Below are positions 43,634 to 56,574 of a DNA stretch of 64,000 bases, piece after piece (within the stretch, counting starts at the first letter, position 1; the number at the start of each line of letters is the position of its first letter). The notes under the pieces are model-generated. The model was not told the DNA's origin. It saw only the letters and a list, made by a program, of their open reading frames with translations, and searched no databases. The stretch comes from Fragum whitleyi (lineage: Eukaryota; Mollusca; Bivalvia; Cardiida; Cardiidae), in the NCBI GenBank assembly GCA_948146395.1, contig OX411554.1, positions 40,629,687 through 40,693,686 on the forward strand, in the 5' to 3' direction. The translations under genes were made by a program, and so were the position numbers.

Positions 43634-43715
43634 GGCGTGGTCTAAGTTAAAAATACCACCTGACTTATGTCATTGGGACATAAATAGATTATTGGGGCGT
43701 GGCCTAACTTAAAAA
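43634..43715 (+). repeat. Two GGCGTGG direct repeats near left end of insertion
   Basis: 43634-43653 and 43696-43715 match at 18 of 20 positions and start GGCGTGG. This resembles KLF/Sp1-type GC boxes. An E-box CACGTG lies shortly after, at about 43734. Suggests promoter DNA; inference only. Confidence 0.6.
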
Positions 43716-44096
43716 CAGTAACATCTTATAGTCACGTGATCTGCTGGTCGAGCTAGCTTTCGACAAGAGTCAATCGGGTTTTACTGCTCGCCCGAACTAA
43801 AATTGTTCGTTTTTTACAAATCTATAGTAAATTAAATTAAATAGATTTATATAGGACTCAATGCATATTATTTGTCCCTTATTTTGTTAAAACAATAATT
43901 TTATATTGTGATTATCTAATAGCAATTTTTCGGTCCCCTGGGTTTGGGTCCCGCTGTTCGCCAGTCTGTGGGTATTCTGAATGCCCATGGTAACGTTTTT
44001 TTACATGAAATTATTTATTGTTGCATTAGGCCCTTTTGGCATTTTTTTCCATTGTCAGTGTTTAACTTGTCTTCTTTTACATCGTTTCTTAAATTT

Positions 44097-44209
44097 GGTC
44101 TGCTGTATTGATATGTATCTTCCCGAACGGGAGAGAACAGGTATGCCAGGAGATGTGGGTCCAAGACCTCTCCTGCGCCATATCGTCCATCGGGATGATA
44201 CAGCAGACC
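44097..44209. other. Insertion hairpin domain 1 (multi-stem)
   Basis: Outer 12-bp perfect stem GGTCTGCTGTAT/ATACAGCAGACC (44097-44108 with 44198-44209). Inside it are GATATG/CATATC, a TCCCG-AA-CGGGA hairpin, and CAGGAGA/TCTCCTG enclosing GGTC-CAA-GACC. This nesting gives a compact branched fold. Confidence 0.75.
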
Positions 44210-44302
44210 CCGATCGACATTCCCGGTCATGTGGTCCCCTGTATTCCCTTTTTTTTTAGAATATTTGTGCAATATCCTGGTCACCTAGTGTCCGGGCGGG
44301 GG

Positions 44303-44366
44303 CCCCACGACATAGGGGGTCATCGGGGTGGAAACTTTTTTCCATCTCGATATCTCTGTCGTGGGG
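44303..44366. other. Insertion hairpin domain 2
   Basis: Outer 10-bp stem CCCCACGACA/TGTCGTGGGG (44303-44312 with 44357-44366). Inside, ATCGGGGTGGAAA pairs with TTTCCATCTCGAT over 13 pairs, two of them G-T on DNA (G-U in + strand RNA), around a CTTT loop. Confidence 0.75.
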
Positions 44367-44449
44367 TGCCGACCGGTGGCTTCGGGGCCGGGCGGGGGGC
44401 TATTCTGGCCGGGTCTGTCGATCTTTTTAAACTTTTTACCCGATTGGGA

Positions 44450-44546
44450 CCTGGTGCTCGGGGTGTCTCTGGTGAATCTCGCATCCTAGAAGTTTTTTGG
44501 CCAAGCCCCTTCTACGTGATGCGGGCCTTGCACCCGGAGCACCAGG
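44450..44546. other. Insertion hairpin domain 3
   Basis: Outer stem CCTGGTGCTCGGGGTG (44450-44465) with CACCCGGAGCACCAGG (44531-44546), 15 of 16 paired. Inside are GCATC/GATGC and TAGAAG/CTTCTA. Confidence 0.75.
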
Positions 44547-44702
44547 CAGGGCGCGCAGTGGGGCTCTCCTCGGGGGTCCGTACTATGCACTCTCGCTACC
44601 GGCGGAGGTCCATCCACCACAATCTTGGCTCCCTATCTCCTTCAATTGACACTCGCCCCCCCTTCGAAAAACAACATTTATTTATTTATTACAGATTGAT
44701 TC

Positions 44703-44775
44703 GGGGTGGGTGCGTTGACCGAGGGAGTCATGTGAAGATAATATCGCAGACTCTCTCCTAAGACGCGCTCACCCC
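44703..44775. other. Insertion hairpin domain 4
   Basis: GGGGTGGGTGCGT (44703-44715) pairs with ACGCGCTCACCCC (44763-44775) at all 13 positions using two G-U pairs. Inside, GAGGGAGTC (44721-44729) pairs with GACTCTCTC (44749-44757) at all 9 positions using one G-U pair. Confidence 0.75.
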
Positions 44776-44892
44776 AACCCTCCCTGTCACACATCCCGAA
44801 CCGACATAAAAACAAAAACCCAAAACATTTTTGAGACAATTGGACGACTTTCGTACTCACTGTGGATACATTTTATTTTTTGAATTTAATAG

Positions 44893-44906
44893 GCGCTTTA
44901 TAGCGC
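44893..44906. other. Small perfect hairpin in the insertion
   Basis: GCGCT-TTAT-AGCGC, five pairs with a four-base loop. Confidence 0.6.
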
Positions 44907-44934
44907 GATTATGGCATGTATAGATCGAATCGAA

Positions 44935-45235
44935 AAAGATCGCTCAACTGGGGCAACAGTGCAGAATTTTTAGGTATAGATCAACTTGATGACAATCCCG
45001 ATTAATAATTAAGAACTACGCATTTTTTCGAACTTGTGACCAGAAGGCCGTAAATCGCTGGTATTATTACGGCGATCTAGGACACTCTGACCACAACTCC
45101 TCTAAGTCAAAATTGACGTTGGCCGCGGACTTTTTTATTTTTTTTTTTTTTTTTTTTTTTTGTGTGTTGGGAGTCTAAAATTTTAAGTCATTCGTTCCCA
45201 GTTGAGGGATCTTTTACCAAGCAGATCGAAGGATT
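44935..45235. repeat. Insertion internal repeat, copy A
   Basis: Diverged partner of copy B. Shared landmarks in order: CGCTCA, TGCAG, GCATTT, CTTGTGACCAGAA, ACCACAA, AAGTC..ATTGAC, TTAAGTCAT and GTTGAGGGAT. Contains the hairpin GCCGTAA/TTACGGC (45047-45053 with 45067-45073) and GTCAA-AA-TTGAC. A near-continuous T-run at about 45131-45161 is absent from copy B. Confidence 0.65.
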
Positions 45236-45352
45236 ATTATTTTTCTTAAATTAATTAAATTACGTCGGCTGCTAACGTATATGTACATGCCCTATTTATA
45301 GCCGGAATCATATGTCCAACTTGCGTCACCGTATAACCCAAGTTACGCGTTA

Positions 45353-45376
45353 GGGGGGGGGGGGGGCCAAGGCCCC
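45353..45376. other. G-run with palindrome in the insertion
   Basis: 14 G (45353-45366) running into GGGGCC-AA-GGCCCC (45363-45376). Could form either a quadruplex or a hairpin. Confidence 0.6.
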
Positions 45377-45398
45377 TCTCTAACTAATCTTCTTTTAG

Positions 45399-45670
45399 GA
45401 GAACCGCTCAGCGGAGACACAAATGCAGTATTTTCTGGGTTAATCCCACTTCGGTGGGCAAGCCCATACACTTTACAGAAAATTTGCATTTGTCCGGTTT
45501 GTGACTAGAATGTTTTAACTCATATAGTGACATATAGGGAGTTACAACATTTTAACCACAAACACTAAAAGTCTAATATTGACTCCGTCCGTATTATCTT
45601 CTTATAAAGGAAAGTCGAAATTTAAGTCATCTTGTCTACGTTGAGGGATTCTCCGCTTATATTTTGAAAT
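45399..45670. repeat. Insertion internal repeat, copy B
   Basis: Starts near CCGCTCAGCGG. Carries the large UUCG hairpin (45419-45493) and then AATGTTTTAACTC (45509-45521) pairing with GAGTTACAACATT (45539-45551) at 12 of 13 positions, at the same relative place as the GCCGTAA/TTACGGC stem of copy A. Confidence 0.65.
45419..45493. other. Large UUCG-capped hairpin in the insertion
   Basis: Arms 45419-45437 and 45476-45493 pair nearly throughout (ACAAATGCA/TGCATTTGT, then ATTTTCTG/CAGAAAAT). Inside is GGG/CCC, and CCCAC-TTCG-GTGGG at 45445-45458. UUCG is the most stable tetraloop class in RNA, so this reads as a + strand RNA structure. Confidence 0.75.
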
Positions 45671-45770
45671 TGAAAATTTCACTTTAAGTGTTTGATAAGT
45701 CTAATATTTTAGACTACTCAACTTTTGCCTAACTAGAGGCATACTTCTGCCGAACCTTTACATCGGAAGA

Positions 45771-45850
45771 TCCCTCAGTTAGCCCGCGCCGGGACTTTGT
45801 CAGGGACCCAGTTCGATCCCTGGTGAAGCCGCGGCGGGGGCTGTGAGGGA
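45771..45850. other. 80-base hairpin with B-box-like loop
   Basis: TCCCTCA/TGAGGGA (45771-45777 with 45844-45850) continues into AGCCCGCGCC/GGCGGGGGCT (45781-45790 with 45833-45842), 9 of 10 paired. Inside, CAGGGA/TCCCTG flanks AGTTCGATCC, which resembles a tRNA T-loop or Pol III B box, but no full tRNA cloverleaf can be drawn. Confidence 0.65.
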
Positions 45851-46309
45851 CTTTGTATCCGTACGGCATTGTACTTTATGTAATTTTTGAATGTACATTG
45901 AACGCGGGCGCTATCACAATTTATCCGTTTGATCGCCATTCTCTCTGGGCCTATTACCCTTTTTTTTATTTACGCTGACAGGCATATCCATCACCTGTCA
46001 GCAACTTATACCTGGGGGGAAGTAGATTAGAATTTGTAGTTTGTAGTTTGTATATATGTAAATAAGACACAGTGTTCTCATCTATTGTAGCTCTCCGTGG
46101 GATATTTGTAAATAATGTGTAGAAGTCTTTCTTTTAACTGTGGCTCTGAGGGGGTGTCAGGATAGCTAGCGGTCGTTAATTAGTTTTTTACATATTTTTA
46201 TAGTCGTATATATTTTAGATTTTTTAAACCACGGAGAGCATCCTTATCTTTATATGTTATTATATAGAGTATTATCTTTAGACATTGCATTAAATATAAA
46301 GATCGATAG

Positions 46310-46900
<591 letters not shown>

Positions 46901-47451
46901 GCAGTATCCTTTGGTAGGACACCCAAAAAACGGCCCTTCTCAGGGCCACAAAAACTCACGAAAGACTTCTTTAAACCCAAATTGTCTTTATGCAAATTCC
47001 CATTCAAAACACCCCGAAATACACATGTACTTTGTTCATTCATTAAAAAAAAGTTGAATATGAATCGACAATACAGTAACTAGACACCAACGGTCGTAAT
47101 CACAGCACATGAGTAGCCTACAGAATGTTGTTAAAATGCTCAAGAGCCCATGTTTGCCAGTCCGTTTTATTTTCACAGAAAGAACGACAGTAATTACGTT
47201 CATTGTGACTCGCAGAGAATATTTTTCTCTGTCGTGTAAGCTATTGTGATACCCGTTAAAGGGCCAAAAATATCAGTAATTCGGCGATGAAAGCGGCATT
47301 TACGACGATTTATTTTTTCTTTGTCTGGCGGAAATGACCTACTAACCTACTAACCTACTGACCTACTTTTTGTTGTAGACACTAAATTAGGTTAGTGGGT
47401 CAGTAGGTCAACTGAATTAACTATATAAAGCCCAGTTTCACCAAAATTTGA

Positions 47452-47793
<342 letters not shown>

Positions 47794-48439
47794 AGATCTC
47801 CCCAACGCACATCTCTGTGCAAACAACGGCCCTTCTAAGGGCCACAAAATCCTAGATAGTTACCTTTGCTGTCTTAATTGTCTTCCAACAAAACCCCGAA
47901 AGATAAGCCACCTCCCAAAAGACGACACGTTTATTATTGTTTCTTTTTTATATCAATATAATTGAATCTATTTGTCAGAACTAGCAGCCTCAGTTAGATT
48001 AAGGACACGTGCTGATTCAGATGTGTTCGCAGAAAGCCAAAGATTCGCCTATGCTCGTGCTAGAAGCGCAATGTTGACTGTTTGAAAAAAAAGGCGATAC
48101 TTTCTCCAGAGACGTTTTTAACCTACAATTAATTATGTAACTATAGAAGGAACGTGGCATTTTTATGTATTTCACGAATTAAGCCGAAATATGCGTTAAA
48201 AGAAGCAAATTAGAGGTGTTTACGACTTTTATTAAAGTAAAAGTCGCATGGCCAATATGCTACTTGGGGTATTATTCCACCTATGCTAAGTTCGTCGAAT
48301 TTGAAAGGGGGGGGGGGGGTTGCTTCCGTCGAGGTCCGCGCTCTCTTAATTATTTACGAAAGTAGGTCAATCCCCTTTTTCTCATATATAAACAAAGCAA
48401 GTCACTGGTGGCCTCACATTCAACTTGATTTGATCAAAC

Positions 48440-48811
48440 ATGCCACCCAAAGTCGGAAGCAAAGGAGCCAAAAAGGCTGTGTCCAAGTCTAAAGCCCAAA
48501 GAGGCGGTGACAAGAAAAGGAAGAGGAGGAGGAAGGAATCCTACGCCATCTACATCTACAAAGTCTTGAAGCAGGTGCATCCCGACACCGGTATCTCCAG
48601 CAAAGCCATGTCAATCATGAACAGTTTTGTGAATGACATCTTCGAGAGAATCGCCGCCGAAGCCTCCCGACTTGCTCACTACAACAAGCGATCTACCATC
48701 ACCAGCCGAGAGGTTCAGACCGCCGTTAGGCTGCTGCTCCCAGGTGAATTGGCCAAGCACGCCGTCAGCGAAGGCACCAAAGCCGTCACCAAGTACACCA
48801 GCAGCAAATAA
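48440..48811 (+). CDS. H2B: Histone H2B, repeat 9
   Basis: Protein identical to the copy at 1966. TATA at 48385-48392, 3' stem-loop at 48844-48859. Confidence 0.98.
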   Translation: MPPKVGSKGAKKAVSKSKAQRGGDKKRKRRRKESYAIYIYKVLKQVHPDTGISSKAMSIMNSFVNDIFERIAAEASRLAHYNKRSTITSREVQTAVRLLLPGELAKHAVSEGTKAVTKYTSSK

Positions 48812-49432
48812 ATCTGCAAGGCTGACTCCCTGCTGATTAAAACGGCCCTTCTCAGGGCCACCAATTTTCAAGAAAGTGCTCCCATTTTCCATAAAATTGT
48901 CGACCCCATGAAATAATTACAAAAATAATAGTAGTCATAATATAAACCACTATGTAACGTTTTTAATTCACCGATGTTTAATTTCCTCTAGTAGAGAATT
49001 TGAGTCTCTATGCTCCTGTGCCCACGAATATTTAACTATTATTATTATTATTTAATTTTTTATATTATTTTATAATTATTATTATTATTATCATCATTAA
49101 AAAATGTCACTTTCATATTGATCACTCATTGTGCAACTGTCTGTGAAATCACTAGATTCGATAGATCGATTTCCATTTCGTGGAATCTTAAGCTGTCGAT
49201 GGAAAAACAGTCTTGGTCGCAAAATGCACTGCCGAAACCTGTCCCAATACGGTTCCTGTGATTGGCTGTCGGAAAAAGGCATGTAATGTATCCGACGTTT
49301 TCATTGGTCGAGCTTAATTATTGACGAAAGTAGGTCAATCCCCTTCTATCGACTATATAAACATAGCTCGAACGGGTTGCTTGACACATTCATATTCTCA
49401 AACTCACGGGAAACAGAACGTAATCCATAATC

Positions 49433-49816
49433 ATGTCTGGACGTGGAAAGGGAGGAAAAGTTAAGGGAAAGGCAAAGAGCCGATCCACAAGGGCTGGACT
49501 ACAGTTCCCAGTAGGAAGAATCCATCGTCTTCTCCGAAAGGGAAACTATGCTGAACGAGTCGGAGCTGGTGCACCAGTTTACCTCGCTGCTGTCTTGGAA
49601 TATTTAGCTGCCGAAGTTTTGGAATTGGCTGGAAACGCTGCCCGAGACAACAAGAAGAGCAGAATCATCCCCCGTCATTTACAGCTTGCCATCAGAAACG
49701 ACGAGGAATTGAACAAGCTCTTGTCAGGAGTCACCATCGCCCAGGGTGGTGTGCTACCCAACATCCAAGCCGTTCTCCTCCCAAAGAAGACTGGCTCAAA
49801 ACAGGCCTCCAAGTAA
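49433..49816 (+). CDS. H2A: Histone H2A, repeat 9
   Basis: Protein identical to the copy at 2959. TATA at 49354-49361, 3' stem-loop at 49847-49862. Confidence 0.98.
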   Translation: MSGRGKGGKVKGKAKSRSTRAGLQFPVGRIHRLLRKGNYAERVGAGAPVYLAAVLEYLAAEVLELAGNAARDNKKSRIIPRHLQLAIRNDEELNKLLSGVTIAQGGVLPNIQAVLLPKKTGSKQASK

Positions 49817-50319
49817 ACAATGCGAGTCTTTCAACGACTTACAAACGGCCCTTTTAAGGGCCACCACTACCCAAGAAAATCATTCCTAGTTCTGCATCTT
49901 TGTCAACACCAACTAAAAGTAAAAAGACCCTAACATTTAACACTAAAACCCCAGTATTTCAGCAAAGTGTAGTCCTTAAGTTCATTCAGTGACAGTTTGC
50001 CTGGTCGCTGCTGCTTGAAAAACGCCCTAGTGTGAATATATAGCTTGAATCATTCTTATGTGTGGGAAAAATATATGCCTTTGTAACCAATTCTCGCTAT
50101 TTACTTTGAAGGATAAGAAAATGATCTCTTTGAACTTGATTTAAGTCGCGTTTTTCGTGGCTCTGAAAACACATCAAATGGCGAGAGAATGTTGGAAAGG
50201 GGGGGGGGGGTGCTTCCGTCCGGGTCCGCGCTCTTCTATCCTTTTTATTCGATATATATATTTAGGTAGGGTCTGCTCGTTTCATTCTTCATTCCACTGC
50301 GAATAACCCTATCGACAAG

Positions 50320-50886
50320 ATGACCGAGACAGCAGCAGCTCCTACAACACCAAAGCCAAAGAAGGCTGCCAGCAAGCCCAAGAAGCCAGCGGCTCACCCA
50401 AAATACAGTGAAATGGTCTCAGCGGCCATCGCCGCACTGAAAGAGAGGGGAGGTTCTTCAAGACAGGCTATCCTGAAGTACATCGTCAAGAACTACAAAG
50501 TTGCCGATGAGAAATCAGCCAACGTCCACTTGAAACTTGCCCTGAAAGCAGGCGTCAAGAGCGGAAGCCTTAAGCAATCAAAGGGCACCGGTGCTTCTGG
50601 TTCCTTCAGACTCGGCGAAGTGAAGAAGGCCCCAAAGAAGGCAGCCAAGGCCAAAAAGCCAAAGCCAGCAGCAAAGAAGAAGCCTGCCAAGAAAGCTGCT
50701 GCCAAGAAGGCCACCGGGGAGAAGAAGGCAAAGCCAGCAAAGAAGGCTACACCAAAGAAGAAGGCAGCTCCTAAGAAGCCATCAGCAGCTAAAAAGGCCA
50801 CTCCAAAGAAGAAGGCCACCGCTGCCAAGAAGAAGGCTACACCTAAGAAGAAGCCAGCAGCCAAAAAAGCCGCAGCCAAGAAGTAA
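50320..50886 (+). CDS. H1: Linker histone H1, repeat 9
   Basis: Protein identical to the copy at 3846. TATA at 50253-50262, 3' stem-loop at 50919-50934. Confidence 0.98.
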   Translation: MTETAAAPTTPKPKKAASKPKKPAAHPKYSEMVSAAIAALKERGGSSRQAILKYIVKNYKVADEKSANVHLKLALKAGVKSGSLKQSKGTGASGSFRLGEVKKAPKKAAKAKKPKPAAKKKPAKKAAAKKATGEKKAKPAKKATPKKKAAPKKPSAAKKATPKKKATAAKKKATPKKKPAAKKAAAKK

Positions 50887-50973
50887 ATGTTTGACTAAGT
50901 TAGCCAAACACACAAAAAGGTCCTTTTCAGGACCATCAAATACCCAAGAAAAGTACACCCGAGCAGAATTTGT

Positions 50974-51017
<44 letters not shown>

Positions 51018-51112
51018 AGAAAAAAGCCTATTCTCCGGACTTTGTTTATATCAGTATATTAAACAAAAAAAAAAAAAAAAAAAAATAAATAAAGAAAGAA
51101 AAAAAGGGGGAG

Positions 51113-51143
<31 letters not shown>

Positions 51144-51800
51144 GTTCCGAGGGCCCGTTTTGCGCGTTATTTCGAAGACGATGAAGATCGATCTAGTGAC
51201 TGCAATACTTCGATTCGAGTTAACCGTTAAGATCATATTTCATTTATGGTTCTGAGTCTTTGTTCTCTAGCGACGAGTTTCAAAGAAATCGATCCAAAAA
51301 CGTCCCCGAATTCACCAAAAAGTGAACGAAAAAACGACAGAGTCCACAAAATGCACTGCCGAACAGCGCTATAAAAGCTGCTCTCTGATTGGTCAAAATA
51401 AATGCAAGTTTATAAAAGGAGCTTTTTGATTGGCTGAATTTCAATCCGTTTTTGGCTTCAAGCTCGCGATTTTTGTACAAGCTATTTCTCTGGCAATTTC
51501 CAATCGATCTTAATGAAATTTTTTGCAACGTGTAGATTTTGTTGTGCGCTTTAAGTTGATATATTGATATTGGGTCTAGGTAGAGAAGAAAAAATCTGGT
51601 GGATTTTCTTCTTCGTTGCATTTCAGTAAATGCGCAATTTCGATAAAACAGATAAAACGGCATAGCATCACCTAGTTTTGAATCTTTACTGTCACTATAC
51701 AAGAAATGAAGTCAAGAAACATAGCTAGGCGTATATCGAAACGAAAAATACGTAGCCTAACTCTGTGTAGTACGACCTCTGCGGTTGGCCCGGCACTTGA

Positions 51801-52331
<531 letters not shown>

Positions 52332-52882
52332 GCAGTATCCTTTGGTAGGACACCCAAAAAACGGCCCTTCTCAGGGCCACAAAAACTCACGAAAGACTTC
52401 TTTAAACCCAAATTGTCTTTATGCAAATTCCCATTCAAAACACCCCGAAATACACATGTACTTTGTTCATTCATTAAAAAAAAGTTGAATATGAATCGAC
52501 AATACAGTAACTAGACACCAACGGTCGTAATCACAGCACATGAGTAGCCTACAGAATGTTGTTAAAATGCTCAAGAGCCCATGTTTGCCAGTCCGTTTTA
52601 TTTTCACAGAAAGAACGACAGTAATTACGTTCATTGTGACTCGCAGAGAATATTTTTCTCTGTCGTGTAAGCTATTGTGATACCCGTTAAAGGGCCAAAA
52701 ATATCAGTAATTCGGCGATGAAAGCGGCATTTACGACGATTTATTTTTTCTTTGTCTGGCGGAAATGACCTACTAACCTACTAACCTACTGACCTACTTT
52801 TTGTTGTAGACACTAAATTAGGTTAGTGGGTCAGTAGGTCAACTGAATTAACTATATAAAGCCCAGTTTCACCAAAATTTGA

Positions 52883-53224
<342 letters not shown>

Positions 53225-53870
53225 AGATCTCCCCAACGCACATCTCTGTGCAAACAACGGCCCTTCTAAGGGCCACAAAATCCTAGATAGTTACCTTTGC
53301 TGTCTTAATTGTCTTCCAACAAAACCCCGAAAGATAAGCCACCTCCCAAAAGACGACACGTTTATTATTGTTTCTTTTTTATATCAATATAATTGAATCT
53401 ATTTGTCAGAACTAGCAGCCTCAGTTAGATTAAGGACACGTGCTGATTCAGATGTGTTCGCAGAAAGCCAAAGATTCGCCTATGCTCGTGCTAGAAGCGC
53501 AATGTTGACTGTTTGAAAAAAAAGGCGATACTTTCTCCAGAGACGTTTTTAACCTACAATTAATTATGTAACTATAGAAGGAACGTGGCATTTTTATGTA
53601 TTTCACGAATTAAGCCGAAATATGCGTTAAAAGAAGCAAATTAGAGGTGTTTACGACTTTTATTAAAGTAAAAGTCGCATGGCCAATATGCTACTTGGGG
53701 TATTATTCCACCTATGCTAAGTTCGTCGAATTTGAAAGGGGGGGGGGGGGTTGCTTCCGTCGAGGTCCGCGCTCTCTTAATTATTTACGAAAGTAGGTCA
53801 ATCCCCTTTTTCTCATATATAAACAAAGCAAGTCACTGGTGGCCTCACATTCAACTTGATTTGATCAAAC

Positions 53871-54242
53871 ATGCCACCCAAAGTCGGAAGCAAAGGAGCC
53901 AAAAAGGCTGTGTCCAAGTCTAAAGCCCAAAGAGGCGGTGACAAGAAAAGGAAGAGGAGGAGGAAGGAATCCTACGCCATCTACATCTACAAAGTCTTGA
54001 AGCAGGTGCATCCCGACACCGGTATCTCCAGCAAAGCCATGTCAATCATGAACAGTTTTGTGAATGACATCTTCGAGAGAATCGCCGCCGAAGCCTCCCG
54101 ACTTGCTCACTACAACAAGCGATCTACCATCACCAGCCGAGAGGTTCAGACCGCCGTTAGGCTGCTGCTCCCAGGTGAATTGGCCAAGCACGCCGTCAGC
54201 GAAGGCACCAAAGCCGTCACCAAGTACACCAGCAGCAAATAA
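53871..54242 (+). CDS. H2B: Histone H2B, repeat 10
   Basis: Protein identical to the copy at 1966. TATA at 53816-53823, 3' stem-loop at 54275-54290. Confidence 0.98.
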   Translation: MPPKVGSKGAKKAVSKSKAQRGGDKKRKRRRKESYAIYIYKVLKQVHPDTGISSKAMSIMNSFVNDIFERIAAEASRLAHYNKRSTITSREVQTAVRLLLPGELAKHAVSEGTKAVTKYTSSK

Positions 54243-54863
54243 ATCTGCAAGGCTGACTCCCTGCTGATTAAAACGGCCCTTCTCAGGGCCACCAATTTTC
54301 AAGAAAGTGCTCCCATTTTCCATAAAATTGTCGACCCCATGAAATAATTACAAAAATAATAGTAGTCATAATATAAACCACTATGTAACGTTTTTAATTC
54401 ACCGATGTTTAATTTCCTCTAGTAGAGAATTTGAGTCTCTATGCTCCTGTGCCCACGAATATTTAACTATTATTATTATTATTTAATTTTTTATATTATT
54501 TTATAATTATTATTATTATTATCATCATTAAAAAATGTCACTTTCATATTGATCACTCATTGTGCAACTGTCTGTGAAATCACTAGATTCGATAGATCGA
54601 TTTCCATTTCGTGGAATCTTAAGCTGTCGATGGAAAAACAGTCTTGGTCGCAAAATGCACTGCCGAAACCTGTCCCAATACGGTTCCTGTGATTGGCTGT
54701 CGGAAAAAGGCATGTAATGTATCCGACGTTTTCATTGGTCGAGCTTAATTATTGACGAAAGTAGGTCAATCCCCTTCTATCGACTATATAAACATAGCTC
54801 GAACGGGTTGCTTGACACATTCATATTCTCAAACTCACGGGAAACAGAACGTAATCCATAATC

Positions 54864-55247
54864 ATGTCTGGACGTGGAAAGGGAGGAAAAGTTAAGGGAA
54901 AGGCAAAGAGCCGATCCACAAGGGCTGGACTACAGTTCCCAGTAGGAAGAATCCATCGTCTTCTCCGAAAGGGAAACTATGCTGAACGAGTCGGAGCTGG
55001 TGCACCAGTTTACCTCGCTGCTGTCTTGGAATATTTAGCTGCCGAAGTTTTGGAATTGGCTGGAAACGCTGCCCGAGACAACAAGAAGAGCAGAATCATC
55101 CCCCGTCATTTACAGCTTGCCATCAGAAACGACGAGGAATTGAACAAGCTCTTGTCAGGAGTCACCATCGCCCAGGGTGGTGTGCTACCCAACATCCAAG
55201 CCGTTCTCCTCCCAAAGAAGACTGGCTCAAAACAGGCCTCCAAGTAA
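54864..55247 (+). CDS. H2A: Histone H2A, repeat 10
   Basis: Protein identical to the copy at 2959. TATA at 54785-54792, 3' stem-loop at 55278-55293. Confidence 0.98.
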   Translation: MSGRGKGGKVKGKAKSRSTRAGLQFPVGRIHRLLRKGNYAERVGAGAPVYLAAVLEYLAAEVLELAGNAARDNKKSRIIPRHLQLAIRNDEELNKLLSGVTIAQGGVLPNIQAVLLPKKTGSKQASK

Positions 55248-55750
55248 ACAATGCGAGTCTTTCAACGACTTACAAACGGCCCTTTTAAGGGCCACCACTA
55301 CCCAAGAAAATCATTCCTAGTTCTGCATCTTTGTCAACACCAACTAAAAGTAAAAAGACCCTAACATTTAACACTAAAACCCCAGTATTTCAGCAAAGTG
55401 TAGTCCTTAAGTTCATTCAGTGACAGTTTGCCTGGTCGCTGCTGCTTGAAAAACGCCCTAGTGTGAATATATAGCTTGAATCATTCTTATGTGTGGGAAA
55501 AATATATGCCTTTGTAACCAATTCTCGCTATTTACTTTGAAGGATAAGAAAATGATCTCTTTGAACTTGATTTAAGTCGCGTTTTTCGTGGCTCTGAAAA
55601 CACATCAAATGGCGAGAGAATGTTGGAAAGGGGGGGGGGGGTGCTTCCGTCCGGGTCCGCGCTCTTCTATCCTTTTTATTCGATATATATATTTAGGTAG
55701 GGTCTGCTCGTTTCATTCTTCATTCCACTGCGAATAACCCTATCGACAAG

Positions 55751-56317
55751 ATGACCGAGACAGCAGCAGCTCCTACAACACCAAAGCCAAAGAAGGCTGC
55801 CAGCAAGCCCAAGAAGCCAGCGGCTCACCCAAAATACAGTGAAATGGTCTCAGCGGCCATCGCCGCACTGAAAGAGAGGGGAGGTTCTTCAAGACAGGCT
55901 ATCCTGAAGTACATCGTCAAGAACTACAAAGTTGCCGATGAGAAATCAGCCAACGTCCACTTGAAACTTGCCCTGAAAGCAGGCGTCAAGAGCGGAAGCC
56001 TTAAGCAATCAAAGGGCACCGGTGCTTCTGGTTCCTTCAGACTCGGCGAAGTGAAGAAGGCCCCAAAGAAGGCAGCCAAGGCCAAAAAGCCAAAGCCAGC
56101 AGCAAAGAAGAAGCCTGCCAAGAAAGCTGCTGCCAAGAAGGCCACCGGGGAGAAGAAGGCAAAGCCAGCAAAGAAGGCTACACCAAAGAAGAAGGCAGCT
56201 CCTAAGAAGCCATCAGCAGCTAAAAAGGCCACTCCAAAGAAGAAGGCCACCGCTGCCAAGAAGAAGGCTACACCTAAGAAGAAGCCAGCAGCCAAAAAAG
56301 CCGCAGCCAAGAAGTAA
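55751..56317 (+). CDS. H1: Linker histone H1, repeat 10
   Basis: Protein identical to the copy at 3846. TATA at 55684-55693, 3' stem-loop at 56350-56365. Confidence 0.98.
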   Translation: MTETAAAPTTPKPKKAASKPKKPAAHPKYSEMVSAAIAALKERGGSSRQAILKYIVKNYKVADEKSANVHLKLALKAGVKSGSLKQSKGTGASGSFRLGEVKKAPKKAAKAKKPKPAAKKKPAKKAAAKKATGEKKAKPAKKATPKKKAAPKKPSAAKKATPKKKATAAKKKATPKKKPAAKKAAAKK

Positions 56318-56404
56318 ATGTTTGACTAAGTTAGCCAAACACACAAAAAGGTCCTTTTCAGGACCATCAAATACCCAAGAAAAGTACACCCGAGCAGAAT
56401 TTGT

Positions 56405-56448
<44 letters not shown>

Positions 56449-56543
56449 AGAAAAAAGCCTATTCTCCGGACTTTGTTTATATCAGTATATTAAACAAAAA
56501 AAAAAAAAAAAAAAAATAAATAAAGAAAGAAAAAAAGGGGGAG

Positions 56544-56574
<31 letters not shown>

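Noticed and set aside
44108..44761. 217-codon + strand ORF inside the insertion
   Set aside because: It runs through the perfect hairpin arms of domains 1-4, has no domain I recognise and fits chance opening in GC-rich DNA. I would reconsider if homologues were found.
45131..45161. T-run as a reversed LINE poly(A) tail
   Set aside because: It lies inside the insertion, not at either duplicated end.
45771..45850. tRNA gene
   Set aside because: The loop resembles a B box, but there are no proper acceptor, D and anticodon arms.
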